From assembly GCA_037176885.1 (NCBI GenBank), contig JAWWNJ010000024.1, positions 1,736,001 to 1,800,000 on the forward strand: a DNA stretch of 64,000 nt, given 5' to 3'. A model generated the notes under the pieces. It was given only the letters and a program-made list of their open reading frames with translations, did no database searches and was not told the DNA's origin. Source of the DNA: Favolaschia claudopus (taxonomy: Eukaryota; Basidiomycota; Agaricomycetes; Agaricales; Mycenaceae). Numbering within the stretch: the first letter of the stretch is position 1; each line of letters opens with the position of its first letter. A program made the position numbers and the translations under genes. Of this stretch, positions 1-13,001 are shown in pieces.

Positions 1-290
1 CATATTTCACTACAAAACAGATACGTGGCAGGAATGGCACCACTTTCTACCCCACAAAAATATGGTGGCAGAGGTGGACGCATTCAAGCCTAAATTTCAC
101 TACAAAACAGTATTGTGGCAGGAATGGCACATTTTTTGCGTCCAAAACAATATGGTGGCAGAGGTGGATGAATACAACCCTAAATGTGACTACAGTTACT
201 ATATATGGCAGGTGTGGCTACCAAAAGCACCCCAGGACACTGCCGTGGCAGCCCCTCCATGGCAGGTATGGCACCAAAATGGTGGCAGGC
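1..290. repeat. Degenerate tandem repeat, about 90-bp units
   Basis: Roughly three imperfect units begin near 1, 91 and 179. They share the blocks TTCACTACAAAACAG, TGGCAGGAATGGCA and ATGGTGGCAGAGGTGGA. Read on the plus strand from 62 the repeat gives an open frame of 120 codons with a repeated peptide pattern (VAEVD, then WQEW or WQVW). The frame probably stays open because the unit length is near a multiple of three. I see no evidence that it is a gene. The array may continue left of the window. Confidence 0.6.
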
Positions 291-759
291 ACGTCCTTGG
301 AATTGCTACCTATAAAGAGAAACGTTTATCCTTAGGACTTTCAATATTGTGGTGGGTAATACAGGTGGACCTTCATATACTGGCATGGTGTAAGTGGTTT
401 TACATTGGTCTGGACAGATATTGATTAGAGTTTCTATACCTAGGACAAAGTTCTAGTTCCACCGGGGTCCCTCTTCAAGTGTCAGAGAACATATGGATTG
501 AACTGAATTAGTGACCAGATTGAGTGAATGATACTGATTTCAATTGTGCCGGACGATGAGGGTTCTGAACCTGGGGAGAAGTAACTTGTGTTGAAAGTAA
601 GTCGTCGGAGAAGTCGAGGGATGATGACAATGAGTCTGAGGGGATTGATTGGGAGGTATGGATTGCTCTGCCGGCACGATGATAGACCCGGTATTGGGCC
701 ATGGCTGAATTTATTCATTTTCAGCTCAAGTGCTATTGTATTAAAAGAGTAATACATTA
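291..759. other. Intergenic, nothing recognised
   Basis: No convincing exon, RNA or repeat boundary is visible. Short open frames on the minus strand (482-757) overlap each other and look like chance frames. Confidence 0.4.
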
Positions 760-1980
760 AATACCACGGGAATACGCTTGTATGAGGACTGGCGTTTGCC
801 TGAGCGGCCAGTTAAACTAAGTGGGAGGTCTGGTACTGTCTACGACTGCGCTGGTATAGCGTGGAAGTTATAATACTCCAGAACAGACCTATCACGATAG
901 GTCTCTAACCATCCGGAATAGGATTGGGAGTCACCCTGTGTTCCGACCAAAGGCAGAATGAGTGGGATATAACTTGGGACTTATAAGAACCTGCCGAAAG
1001 GCCAGAAGGAGTGTTTCCTGGAGGCAAGAGGCTTTCACGAATAATTCTATAAACCAATTGCGAGGGATTTGCGGAAGTAGAATATTCCTACAAAGGAACT
1101 ACACGTCATGCCGAGTTGGCTGCCGCCGTATTACGATCAAGGAGCACGGTCCGAGGAGGGACACCCATTAATGCCAAGTTGGGCAATATTGATTGGGCCG
1201 CAGCGGGCCACTGTCATAACATAATGATCGGGATAAGGATTTGGATTGAATGCACTTTTGATCTATTTCCTGTTCTGGCCACCAAGGATAGGGCGAGGGC
1301 ATAGCAGGCCCTAGTTTCTCTCACAATATACCCGTTTGTCGATTGTTTGGTCTCTTATTATTTATTAGTGAAAGGTATAAAAAGGCATCGTATCCTGTAC
1401 TGGTACTCTAGTGGATTCCCTCCTCTCGTTGTGAGCGTCAAGCCAGTGTCGGCTTCGTGAACAACTAGAAGTTGGACTCCATTCGAGATAAACTCCAGAA
1501 GCTTATTTGTTTCTTTGGTTTGTTTCGTCAATATATACTGTCTGTTGGATCATCTCTTGAATTGTACGCGTGGAATATTGGAAATTTTGGGAACTTACGC
1601 GTGGAATTATAAGAACTTTTGACCTACGGGACGCGTGAAACGGATATCGGACATCTTTCGCGAGTGATATATTGGCTTAACAAGCAACTTAAACACCTAA
1701 ACCTCTTGAGAAGAGTTACATCTCAAACCCTTGTTGAAACCCACACTTCCTGTGTCAACATAGGACTCGTACAGACGTTCTCTGTACAAAGTCAGCAATC
1801 GCGAAAGCTTAAGTTAGTATATTTTGAGTGTTTGAATAGTTGGATTGCCACAGTCTATACTGGACTGGAACCCCGAACCTCGCACGTCGATCTCATAGTG
1901 GTTAGGATTATATTTAAGATTTGATTAGGGATTTAATTCCTTTCATTTCTTGGGTGTTTTCCAGAGTTGCCCTATAGTCA
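760..1980 (+). other. Possible LTR or promoter-like remnant
   Basis: A TATA-like box (TATAAAAAGG) lies near 1376. A perfect palindrome, GACCTATCACGATAGGTC, lies near 885-903. The 12-mer TACGCGTGGAAT occurs twice, near 1564 and 1597. Such a stretch resembles the promoter-bearing LTR of a degraded retrotransposon. No second LTR, primer-binding site or reverse-transcriptase coding sequence was found, so this is tentative. Confidence 0.2.
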
Positions 1981-2375
1981 GCGTTTCAACGAGACTCAAC
2001 AAGACGAAGCTGTTTCACAGGAGGGGTATGGCGAAATGAGGAGAGCGGGTAGGTATTTGCTGTTGTCCCCAGGCTCGAGAATGTCAGCTGAAATGCCGAC
2101 GCAAACACAGACGTGAGCAAAGCGAAGCACTTAGTGAGTGATGTGAGGTGGAGTGCCTGCAATGAGGATATTAATATCTCGTATATCAGTACAGAGGCCT
2201 GCCTCCCAGCTGAGCTGTTCATTGTCTGCTTCAAATTGACGAAATAATTCACGGTGCTCCATTTCTTGAAGAGTTTTCTTCGAGCTGCTTAAGCTGCCAA
2301 TTGGGACAAAACAAAAGCTCTTATCTTTGACTGCGTACAGTCGGAGGCCCGGAAGTGGTAGGCCTGCAAACATTT
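1980..2375 (-). other. Small coding-like fragment, unassigned
   Basis: The minus strand holds about 80 codons with natural-looking composition (for example KTLQEMEHRELFRQFEADNEQ). There is no clear start, partner exon or recognised domain. It may be the scrap of an older gene or chance. The next 700 bases (2376-3081) are AT-rich with runs of T near 2580 and 2640 and contain nothing I can assign. Confidence 0.2.
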
Positions 2376-3081
2376 ACTGTACAATTACTTTCAAATCATT
2401 AATCACGTGTCACACCCACCCTTGTCAAACCGAATTTTTGTCCTGTGTCACCCTCACATGGGCCATTGTCGAATGGGCCACCTGGTTCGCAAAATTCCTT
2501 CAAAACACTATCTTGTTCGAAAAATCATGTTCCTAGTAGCATGGGCCCTCTGGTGTGTTTCCTCGACTTCTTATGTTATTTTTTTTTTTAGATTTTTGAA
2601 TTGGAGTGATTTTCAACTGAATCCTCTGCCTGAAATGTGGTTTTTTTTTTCTCAAAGTATAAAATGTCTTCACTCAATTCCCAATCCTCACGGAAAAAAA
2701 AATTAGATGTAGAAAAAGCGATGTATGGGTTATCTGGCCCTAGCGTTCCAGGTGCCTTTCTTGTGGTGCATTCATTGGATGTTATTGCATGAAGTCATTG
2801 AATGAAAAAAAAATGACAATTTAGGAATCCCTTCCCGAACAGACTATATAAACAAAAGGTCCTCGTGCCTGCAGTTGTTGTATACTACCAGGAACTCGTG
2901 CTCCGCTACAAAGGAATAAATATAATTGAAGTACACATTGCCCAGATTCAGAGCTCAAGCAAATTAAGGATCCATTACGGCATTATGCCCACCTCCGTGC
3001 GTGGCAAAATACAGATTAATGATCTTCTCCAGTTGCTGGCTTTGAGCATGTCACTGTTTGTATTGGAAAACAATCTACTTC

Positions 3082-6000
3082 CTAAGTTTTAACCAATTTT
3101 CCAGCACTTTTTATTCTCTCTCGAATCTGATTGTGAATATTGTCCCTGGAGTTGTCAAATTCAGTTTCTGTTTGAGACATTGTAGTGATCAAGATTGTGA
3201 GAATTTCTTGACAGGCTGCCAATATTGGTGTCTTGGCCTCAGTAGGTAAAGTCTGAATTTGTTTGACAGTTCCACATAGTGTTCTCTGTAGCGGAATGAA
3301 CAATTCTTGTATCATCATCTGGGTGTGCTGGACAATTGACCAGACCTCCGTGTTCCGATGCAGAATTAGTGAGTTGCTACACTCCAGCCATGCCAAGAGA
3401 CTGTTAGAATCAAGAGGCGTGGCTGGGTCAAAAGCGGCCCAGAAGTCTGATAGTGCAACATGCACAAGGCCAACAGCCTCCTCAAAATGATGGTTTGTGG
3501 GAATACTCCGGCTGGGTGTCCAAATTGTCTTGAACACAACATTGTATTTTTCCAGATATTCCTCAATTGTGAATGAAATTGAGTATATGTGAATCCAACT
3601 GCACAGCTCCTTCTGAACATGAGGCTGCCATTCAGGGATAGTTGAAAGCAAATATGCTAAATCAATATAGCTCTTGATATAAGGTTCCCTCTCATGGTGC
3701 ACCATGATAGCAGAAAGCGATGCCCACACTGAGTAATCCCGAAGTTTGGATCCCAACTCCAGGTCCATATACCAATCATGCACATTCTCTTGTAACAACA
3801 GGAAAGCTGCTGGTAATGAGAGAGACCCTTGTAAAGACAAGAGCTGGACAATAAGCTCTAAGTTATCTCTGGATGGTGGGATTCCATTGTGATAGAGAGC
3901 ACACAAAAGATTGTTAGCAGTGTCTACAATCCTTTCTTCAGATTCTCCTTGTTTATTGATAGGATTGGGAATGCATCTCAAGGCATTATAGATCCAGTGC
4001 TCTGCATCCACATTCAAAGAAATCCAGTCTGCATCTAATGGTATGAAAGATTCCGATTTCAACAATGCAATTTTAGATGATAATAAACCAGGGGTGGATA
4101 TAACTTCAGTCCAACCATCTGTTTGCGGAAGTGCTTGGCAAAACTGGTATGCAGCAGTTTGTCTTTTGCGCCATTGCACATCCCATTCTTTGTGGTCTTC
4201 ACAGTTGCCGGCGAGTTGGAGTGTGAGTTTGAGAATATCAGCTCTAAGCTGCATGTCAGTCTGCTCTGACTCCAGTTTGGATGGTAGTGTCTTCAATATT
4301 TTCTCATACAATAAAACCTCATATGCACTTTGAGGATCTGAATCAGCATGGTCTCAGTATCATTTATAGATGACAGTACCTTTTATCTTTGACTCTCATA
4401 TCATTTGCGGTAATATTCCCATCTACCAAACAGAAGTACATAACAAAGAGGTATTCGGAGAAGGTTGAACATGTCAGGCTACTGCCTGAATTTAGTTCTG
4501 CAGCTCGGTGTTTCAAGTATGTGATTGTACCGGGGTTAAATCTGGGCCATGGTTTGACTTTCAACTTGAAGTGTAAAGCCCTCATTAGCCATGGCTGACT
4601 TGGTATTTCTGTCAAACGTGGTGACTTGTAATCACTTATGATGCTCAGAACAGTTGCCAGCTCGGATGAGACAGTATTGAAAAGATAATGAGAAATGTCT
4701 ATGTCAGGTGGAAAGGAACTATTCGCTCTGTGAAGACATTGCATAATTATATAGCCCTGTCCGAATTGAGTAGCACGAGAGCTCATACCATCCCGTAGCC
4801 TATTCAGATGGAGGAACTCTATGTTGGAAGACTTTGAATATTCAAAGCAGCTCAGAAACATTTCCTGCATGACCTGGATGTATGGCTGCAAATCCAGATC
4901 CACTGGCCACTGTAAATCAATTGACATATCTGCAGCCTGAGCAAGCAGTGTAGGGTCTGTGGAGGTCTTTAGAACCCAGGAAACTCCTGAAACCTCGGGA
5001 GATGGTATGACTGGGTCAACAAATAGAGGAGCCAGCTGATCTGAATCAAGTGCAATGGATCCAGCAGTGTGCTGTAAAGTGAACATGGGTAAAAGATCTC
5101 TTGATTGGTCAAGCAGATTTGAACAGAATCCTTTAATCTGTGTACACATCCACAAGGATTGCAATGTACACTTCTCATAAAGTGCCTGTCCTTGGCTTCT
5201 TACGGATTTGGTGAACACATAAGAACCTATTGCTCTGAAGAACGGTGCAAGAGGTGTCTGGAATGGTGAATCTTTGAAGAAGATGGCAGATGCAAGAAGT
5301 GCAAGGTAGGCCATAGTACCTGCTGCTGTTATTGCTAAGACTATGCCTGCAAGAACCTGATGTATCTTCCAAAGATACACTGATAGAGCAGCTGCAAAAA
5401 GAAACAATCCAAACTGAAGCAACAGTGGGAAGGCTTGCATAATGAGTTCAAATTTCCATTTTTCTAGACCATCTAACTTTCTTTGACGTTCAAGACCTCG
5501 AGCTTCAATGGTGCCTCGTTCACCTGCTGCAGAATAGTACATCAACCATTGCTTGCCTAGAACTGCAAGCAGTGCTGCAAGGAGTGTCGATCCTAGGCTA
5601 ATATAGAGGAGACTTTCAGCAATCACAGTAAGGAGGTGGGGTGTTGATTCAAATTCAGGTTGAATTTGTATGATAAAGGCTGAGGCGACAGCTGAGAAAA
5701 GACCAGCCTGTACAACAGTTTCAGAATGATGGAGGATCGGCAATAGGGAAACACACAAATATCAGGGATGTATCCAGATCAGTGCCATACTTTTGAAGAA
5801 ATTCTTTGTCATATTCAGTTGCAAGAACATTATAGCCATTCCAGAAAGCTGTTTTCTTGTCAGTTGCAGTAGGTGGTTTTGGCTTCAGATCTGCAAGTGC
5901 CTGGCATACTCTAGAGATTTATCATGATCCATATTTAAAAAGAATTGGAGAGCAATTTACTCCTGTTGTTGTCGGAGAAGACTTGAGAAGCCTGTTTCAA

Positions 6001-6541
6001 GAGCTTGAACCAACCTATATGGTATTTGAGCCAGCAATGAATGAATAGAGAGTTTGTGATGAGCCACCAGAAGCCACCTGACGGCTCTGACGGCATGCAC
6101 TGTAGAGCGGCTACATCATATGGTGGCTGCCAGCAGGTCACTGGCGGCTGGTTGGCAGTTTAAATTCATGTTATTTCGATATCTAGTCAACGTTCAAGGT
6201 GTAGAAAGTTTGCATGGTGGTGACATACCTGGCCTCTACCAACTCCCGTGAAGAAGAAATCTTGGGCTTTCACTTTGAAAGCAGCCAATGCGCTCCGCAT
6301 GCCATCAGGGCCGCTAGGCAGCTTCTGGCGGCTCACCGCAAAGTGTCTAATGAATGAAAAAGACCACTCACCTCTCATTATCTGAGACAGTCTGGACTAC
6401 TGCATCAGTATGGGATTCGGGAGGTTTGGGGGGGGATTCTCTGCTAGCTGTGTGAGCCTTGAGAGGTGAAAGGTGAGTAATAGTTGCATGCCTTCCATTC
6501 TCGTTCAAGGGCAGACCGGCAATGGTTTCGATGGTGTTCAT
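3082..6541 (-). CDS. DUF6535 multi-pass membrane protein, copy A
   Basis: Five exons on the minus strand: 6541-6372, 6014-5961, 5910-5757, 5707-4380 and 4327-3082. All junctions are GT-AG. The first exon is short and polar (starts MNTIETIAGLPL). Exons 3 and 4 carry the DUF6535 signature: FWNGY, LDTSLIFAGLFSAV, then GKQWLMYYSAAGERGT, followed by at least three hydrophobic helices (LLQFGLFLFAAALSVYLW and neighbours). The remaining roughly 650 residues are helical, Leu- and Trp-rich and without a named domain. DUF6535 proteins are abundant in Agaricomycetes. Their function is unknown, and a membrane location is inferred from the helices. The splice at 4379/4328 must use acceptor AAAG before TGCATATG to keep frame. 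A MITE of about 275 bp occupies the first intron. A diverged paralogue lies at 52827-55931 in the opposite orientation. Confidence 0.85.
6060..6335. mobile_element. MITE inside the first intron of DUF6535 copy A
   Basis: Inverted repeats of about 39 bp, 6060-6098 and 6297-6335, share TGAGCC-CCAGAAGC and CTGAYGGCATGC with a few mismatches. The 276-bp unit has no coding content and lies in the intron 6015-6371. The paralogous intron in copy B is only about 48 bp, which fits an insertion. I could not define a target-site duplication. Confidence 0.65.
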
Positions 6542-6968
6542 TGTGGTGGGAGGCCAAGATAGGATGAGCGTGTAAAGAGAAACTTGGACCAAGTTGCTCT
6601 TACTCGGACCCACACCTTGTGCCAGGAACACGATTGACAGGATGCATGTGCTCCTTGTACTTTTGGACAGCTGCACTACAGCCGCCTTCATTTCCGCGCC
6701 ACCCTGATGCATATCATTAGATCTCGAAATGCAACCTACCCGCCTCCTGTGATGAAAGCCGCCGCCCTAAATTGTTGGGTGAAACAAAGTCCTCGGCCTA
6801 CATATTTTCAGTCCAAATGGCGGGATTCTATGTATGGAACTACTCACAATGCCCAGCCGAAGATTGAATTCGAGGAATCAAAGGGGAAGTCAAGCATATT
6901 AGCAGCTGATGAAAAGTATTTTGCACCAGAACACTGATTGGCTGCTCCACACTTTTACGGCCGCTGTT
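6542..6968. other. Intergenic, upstream of DUF6535 copy A
   Basis: This holds the presumed promoter of the minus-strand DUF6535 gene. No TATA box or conserved motif was identified with confidence. A plus-strand open frame (6707-6937) looks like chance. Confidence 0.35.
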
Positions 6969-7649
6969 AATCTATTGGGAAACCCGGTTTCTCAAGAAAC
7001 CCTCCCATATAAGGAAATTTTCGAGAAACCCGCGGACAATCCTAATAAGAAACCCCAGTTTGCCGCCCCGGCAGCCTGGGCTTAGCTGAAGCTCATTCTG
7101 CGGATGAGGAGGCTCAAAACAGTACAGACACATACTTGAATTAAATAAAAGGGCATACAAGTTTCAAGGAGGGTCTTGTGAGGGTTAACGGGCTTGCCGT
7201 GCAATGCCGCGCGTTAGATATTGATTTGATCAATCCCGGCAATACTACAACAGTGGTGTATACTGAGCGTCAAACGGCAGCCGCGTGTTGAGAGAGTTTG
7301 TTGATCTTGCATTTTAGAACCCCTGGATAGAGTCTCTGAGAGTTTATCCCTCGTTGAACTCAAGTGAACCCCTTGAAAGACCGACTTCGGCATTGCGGCC
7401 GGCGCACACAGTGATTCCGTTGAATGTGTACATATGGTACATGCAGACATGCAAGCATTTGAGCCATCTAACGGAAAGCAGTCCTCAGGTGTTGTTTTTT
7501 GTCTATTAGACCACTGTGGGCAACCTGTGAGGGTAAAGAATTCATGCCGAAAGCTCGGCCGTCCTTGAGCATCAGTTCCGTTGGTGGGGTTTCTTCGAGA
7601 AACCCGGGTGCCTAACAACGGACCGAGAAACCGGGTTTCCCAATAGATT
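6969..7649. mobile_element. Small TIR element (about 680 bp)
   Basis: A perfect 25-bp inverted repeat at 6969-6993 and 7625-7649 begins AATCTATTGGGAAACCCGGT. The motif CGAGAAACCCG recurs inside both ends (near 7022 and 7598). If the true terminus is TTGGGAAACC, the flanking base pair on both sides is TA, as in Tc1/mariner-type MITEs. The longer 25-bp symmetry would then include older flanking sequence. There is no transposase coding sequence, so it is non-autonomous. Confidence 0.6.
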
Positions 7650-9525
7650 CATCCCCGCTGATTGGTCTACTTTTCACCAGTTGCTAATGCTCTAGTAAGT
7701 AGGTTATTTTAAACTCTCCATGGTTGTCAACCCGTTCGCGTTCGCGTTCGCTTAGACAAAGCCGACATGAACCCAACAAAATTCACCCCTACGGTATACA
7801 AACACGGCAATTGACGCCTTATATATTCGACCTGAGAGCCGAGCTGCAAGCAATTCAATCATTGAGTTAGCACTACGGTGAAAGTTTGTATACATACGTT
7901 GATTGGTGCAACAATATCAGGCCAAGCGATGCGTAAATTCAGAACCGAACCATCGACAACATGCAATTTGCACCGGGAAATGGAAGAGGATACATTCGAA
8001 GCCGTTTCTGTTTTGCGCTGGAGGTTGGAGAGATGCAGAAAACACGGCATTAACGGAAATCGTGGACGCGCGGTGCAGAGTCAGCTGATACTAATGCAAA
8101 TTTTTGTGAGCTTTAGTCGACATAGTATCAACAATTCGAGGTTGAATACCTTACCATAAGCATCCACCGTGTTTGCACCGTCATCTAATAAGCACCGTCA
8201 TCTAATGAGCACTGTCAGAGTCACTCATGGGTATGCAGCACACCACTGGAGCGATAAAGAATACACCAAAACGAATCATCGAATCGACTCTGGCGAGCTG
8301 AATCAAATATGAAAGAAATATAGGAAAGCTGTTGAATTACGACGTACGTTTATTAGTGCTGTGCAAAGAGCTCTCTCGGGATGTAAAAGTCTAGTCAGCG
8401 AACCAAAATCGCGGTGGGTTGAAGCTTTGCTTTGAATTGCAAGTTCCGGAAATCTCGTCGAGTATGGAGAAAGACAGAGATAAGTAAGGTGTCACTTTGA
8501 TTGAGTGAGATTGGAAAGATCAGGCGCAGCCTTCATCTGTGCCCTCGAGCAGTGGATGATAGCATTTCGAGCTATCAAGGAGCAAAGCCGTAGAGGATAC
8601 CGAATTCTGCGAACATCGCAATTTTGCGGGTGAGTCAAACTAAATCGTTGATGATTGAGGAACGACGTCGGTGCAGCTGACAAGAAATGATTCGGTCGCG
8701 AAATGCCTCGTCGTATAAAGTATGTCTAAGTATTAGCGAAATACTCAAGCATTTTAGGCAACACTACGCGACTCACTCGCCGATTTTAATAAACGACACC
8801 GTCAGACATATCACCCCATTCACGAATGCTGATGTCAAGCACAGGCCTTGCGGGCACAAGCCGCTAGTAAAGGCCTTTCCTTCAAAGAAGCCATTCTCGC
8901 GAACAAAACCAAAGACGAAGAAGAGGGGAAAAATTTCGAAAAGCCTGTAGGTAGCATGCGGCGGATCCCAGGAAGAATGAACAGCGTGCAATGGAATGGA
9001 ATGGAGACTCCTTCGTATGCACACGGCAGATTGGCGGAGACGAGCCGGTGACGCCGAGTGCTTGTTTCGCTGTTTGGAAGTCAGCCATGAGGCGAATGAG
9101 GAGAAACGGTCGTATAACGAGGCGATGGTCGTTTCGTTGATCGATATTGCGCGGCCGGCAAAGCGGCGAAGTAGGAGATTGTCCACGTTGTTGTGACTGC
9201 GTGAAATTTCCAGGCAAAGGAAAGCCCAAGAAAAATAAAACGCTAGCAATGCAACGGGTCCTTGAATTGAAGGAGGATAATCGGAGCGAAAGGTCGGGAG
9301 AGTGGGAGGGGAACGGTGTCTGGGATATGCAGAGCGAACAGTGGGAGACTCAGAGTGAGCTTTGAGAGATTTCAGACGGCGATTGCCACGAGCCAGACCA
9401 GTGGGAGGAGTTGTATGGTGCGATGTACAAAGATGGAGAGACGGAGCGTCATACAGTACTCGTTTCTGGCTGCGGTGGGCCATACCTCTAGGTTAGTTAT
9501 CCTGGGAAGGATGGTATTGGTTCGT
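7650..9525. other. Intergenic stretch without a firm gene
   Basis: A short GTTCGC repeat lies near 7733-7751 and an imperfect duplication (CACCGTCATCTAAT) near 8177-8205. A plus-strand stretch at 8848-9050 (with KGLSFKEAILANKTKDEEE) looks coding-like and may be a decayed host exon. A 236-codon minus frame (9483-8773) over the same DNA has biased composition and is probably its shadow. No gene model can be supported. Confidence 0.35.
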
Positions 9526-9669
9526 CATCAGGAAAAACGCAAGTTGATAATTTATCAATAATCTTCGCCGATTATCAATAATCAACTATTTTGTGACATT
9601 GCTCGAAAATTTTCGCCATTTGGCAGTAAGGGTGAAAAAATGCTACATATAATCAAGTTTTATTGAGGA

Positions 9670-12600
9670 TTAGTACACAGTAACGTAGCAATGTCTATCA
9701 GACCAAGGGTTGACATAAAACTTGTTGCAAAGTTCCAAGACATTCTGGCTGGTCCATTCGCGCGGCGCCACTGGACCGAATTGTGGGAAGAGCTGAACAG
9801 TTCGGCGGATATCCGAGACAGGAATGATACTTGCAATTCGATCAGCTGGCCGCGAGATCTTGTACATGCCGTGGTTAGAATCCGGTGTACGAGGAAACTT
9901 GGAAAACCATTCGACATATGCAAGATATCTTGGTGGCCGCTCCATGTTTTTATCAGTGAAGATAGAGTCGAGAACACGGTCTGAAAGCGTGAAAACAACT
10001 CTGACCTGGCCGACACGGTACCCTGCGAAAGAAAAAGTCAGCCGTAGCGCAGCGTATAATTTTGCGAGGTGACACACCAGTTACCCCGAAATGCTGTCCG
10101 TCACTGATATTGACAAGAACTGTATCAAATCGGCCACCTACGATCCGGTTCTGGCGATTTAAATACCCTGGTTTGACATGAACAACATCCAATGCGTCAC
10201 TAGTATCCGGACGCCCAAACGGATCCTCGTTCCAGAATTTGATTTTGTGATAAGCCGAGACCGACTGGAACGGGAGGAAAAAGTCCTCAGTAGCGGCTTC
10301 GATTTGGGCAGACGATAGCCGAGGATCTTTGAATCCGACCACAAAGCGAGCAAATGCTTCGCGGAAGAATGATGCGCCATATTTTGTGGTCAAGACATCA
10401 AGTTTCACCCCATATGCAGAAGGAAACTTCGTCATTTGCAAATGTCTATGCTGCAAAAAATTTGGGGGACTCCAGGAAATCGTCGCCGCCGGAGCCGGGG
10501 AACCTGCACAGCGCCAGCGAACGAACTTCGCATGGCGTACAATTTTCTCCTTCCGTTCAAGCCATAGCGTCATTTGGAGGTACTCGTCCTTGCGATTAGT
10601 GGCGCGGTAAGCATCCTTGGCGAGATCGATGTGCAATCGTTCTGTCGTTTCGGTATTGCAGTTATCGAATGAGCCGAAGAATTGAACAAAGAATGGATAG
10701 TGTGAGATATTGTGGAGTTTTGGTATATTGAAGTTCTCGCGTATACCGAGATCGACGAAAATGGACTTGTTATCGTGGAAGCGTTTGAGGAATTGCTTGA
10801 GTCGGGCAACCGTTTCGGAAGAGTGGATAGGATATTGTGAGTGATAGAGAAAATCCAAAATTGCCCGCACAGCTCGAATAAGACGAGCAGGGGACCCGCC
10901 ACCAGGTAGGGGAAGGTCCACTATGAGCCCAAGTAGAATTCGGCATATCTGACTATGCTCCATCCCCGAGATACGAGAGAGGGTTGATATTCCCTTGATG
11001 AACAATCGTGTATTATGGTTTGGGGGGAGTCGACGGCAGCGAGCGTCAATTTCGACTGGGCCATATGCGGTCTTGATCCACGAGATGACGTGTTTTACAA
11101 CGCCCTGATAGAGTTGGTGAAGGATGTCGGGCGTGATCGAAAGGAAAATGTTCACAAACGGGAGATCCTCCCAAAATGGTTTGTGTATCGGTTTGATACC
11201 CGCCTCCGCACAAGCGCGCGTGAATTCTGTCGCGTCTCCCTCCGCTTTAGCGAGCGCCGCCAGAACGGCGGCAAGATCACGAGGCTCATAGACACCATCG
11301 AGATAATCGCCGAGCTGGGTACGCTCAATCACGCAGGTGGGACAGTCGCCTGATTTACATGCGCAGACCAACATCTGCTCCGGGTAATCCCCAGAGAAGA
11401 TAGCAAATATGGGATGGCAGCGGTGAATTGCTCCCGCCCCTGTAGCCATCTCAATGCCGTCCAATCCCGCCTTGCGCAGCGGAGCAAAAATCTTCCGCAT
11501 GCAGGCATGGTACAAATTTGCGAGCGCACGGCGGCGCGCAGCTGCGACCTTGATATGCTCCAGGCGCGCGGTAGGTAGATATCCGATGAGTACAAACCCC
11601 TGGCGCGAGGGCTTTCGCCTAATTTCCTTCGGGATATTTCCGATCGTTAGATAGACGGGATATGCGGACTTGTTCCGAAACACTGTGACTTGAGTTTTAT
11701 CTGTTGATACGATGACAGGGACAATAGTTGCGCCTGGACGACGCCGCTCGAGGTTTTTCTGAGAATACTTGTTAAATTGGTCAACATGGATCAATATGAA
11801 GATGCGCATACCTGAGTTTCCCACCACCACTTCCCAGTATGAAGGTCATGAAACAGCCGAACCGTCTTGTCGGCATCAGCGTATTGCCTTTCCGGTGCAA
11901 ATATGAGGTCGGGAGCGAACTCGGGGTCACCAAATAATTCCCGGATACATTCTATGATAGGCCGAAAGTAAACGTCGAATGCTTCGCCGCCAATAACAAT
12001 CTCGTGGCGTTCAAAGATCGGTCGCCCCGTAGGAATGGATTGATCGATAATATCGTTGAGCTCGCGAGAGTTTGAATACGATAACCCAAGGGCTTCGGTT
12101 ACCTGCAAACAATTATTTGTATTATATATAAAAGATCAATGCGAGGACTCACGCCTTGAATACCAAGTAAATCACTGAATGCGGTAGATGTGGAGCCGCG
12201 AAGCTTTGCCCACTGCGCAATTTCCCAGTCCATTTTAGAGCTGAACGGCGCCCAAAGATTTCCATTGTCGGAAAGCATCTCTTGATATTTTTCGAATGCT
12301 GGCGACTCCATCCGTTCGAGCGGCACACCTGCGAGACCGCCAAACTTTGTGATATAAGGGCGCTGAGTGAATCGTTCTTCGGGTGCCGCTGGCGGATTTT
12401 CTCTGCGCTGCTGTTCAACTTCAGGCTCGGGGCCGGCTGCGGCGGCACCTTCCGGTTGCTGATCACCGAGCGGTGGCTCCCAACCTGGATTCTCGTCATC
12501 TTCATCTTCAGACTCGTCGTCGGAGATCGAGTGAGGTATTTCACGATCAGAATCTACATCCATCTCAGGCTGCTGATCTTCGTGCGTGTCCTCAGAGTTT

Positions 12601-12746
12601 TCACGGACAATCGGACGGCGGAGAGTGGGGATTTTGGCCAAATTATTTCGACATTTTGCGACTCGAGTCTGGCGATAGTGGTTGAGGAGACCGGTTTCGC
12701 CTTTGAAACAACGACGGCATGAAGAGCAGGTAGCAGGAGAAGACAT
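9670..12746 (-). CDS. Plavaka transposase (KDZ superfamily)
   Basis: Five exons are spliced by short GT-AG introns and appear open throughout, giving about 960 residues. The start at 12746 gives MSSPATCSSCRRCF, a Cys-rich N-terminus that continues into a C2H2-like segment (CF-GETGLLNHYRQT). An acidic linker follows. The conserved body starts at FGGLAGVPLERMESP, then FYF-type RPIIECIRELFGDPEF, then LHTGKWWWETQ. Next come VPVIVSTDKTQVT (the first catalytic Asp region), the ITPDILHQLYQGVVKH block and the IPKLHNISHYPFF and TETTERLHIDLAKDAYRATN blocks of the RNase-H fold. These are hallmarks of basidiomycete Plavaka transposases, which cut and paste their own DNA. It is divergent from the DUF6532 gene and shares a 255-bp intergenic region with it. 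No frameshift was seen, so it may be functional. Confidence 0.9.
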
Positions 12747-13001
12747 TGAAAAAATATAGGATTCACAATCGATGCGATGAAGGTACACGGTGACGATGTG
12801 GGTATAGCGGAAGAGCGTGAAGTCGGGTAGGTCGCCGGAACGGTGAAAATTGGCCGCCCCAAAGAATTGCACGAGTCAAGTGTCGGTTAAGCGGTATACG
12901 TGGCTTCCCCAAAAAAACGGTACGATCAGTCGAGCAAGGTAAGCGAGCGTGCCACGTAACTTGTCACCATTTTCTTTCTTTCCCTTCTCACTCTCCTTCC
13001 A
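12747..13001. promoter_or_regulatory. Divergent promoter between Plavaka transposase and DUF6532 gene
   Basis: The two start codons are 255 bp apart and point away from each other, so both promoters must lie here. CT-rich tracts (TTTCTTTCTTTCCCTTCTC near 12970) precede the plus-strand start, as is common in fungal promoters. No TATA box is obvious. Confidence 0.45.

Noticed and set aside
62..424. 120-codon open frame at the left edge
   Set aside because: It lies over a tandem repeat whose unit keeps the frame open. There is no intron signal or domain.
760..1980. Complete LTR retrotransposon
   Set aside because: No reverse transcriptase, integrase or second LTR is nearby. Only promoter-like features were seen.
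8773..9483. 236-codon minus-strand frame
   Set aside because: Composition is Arg/Ser/Pro-biased, and the opposite strand reads more like protein over part of it. No domain or partner exon was found.
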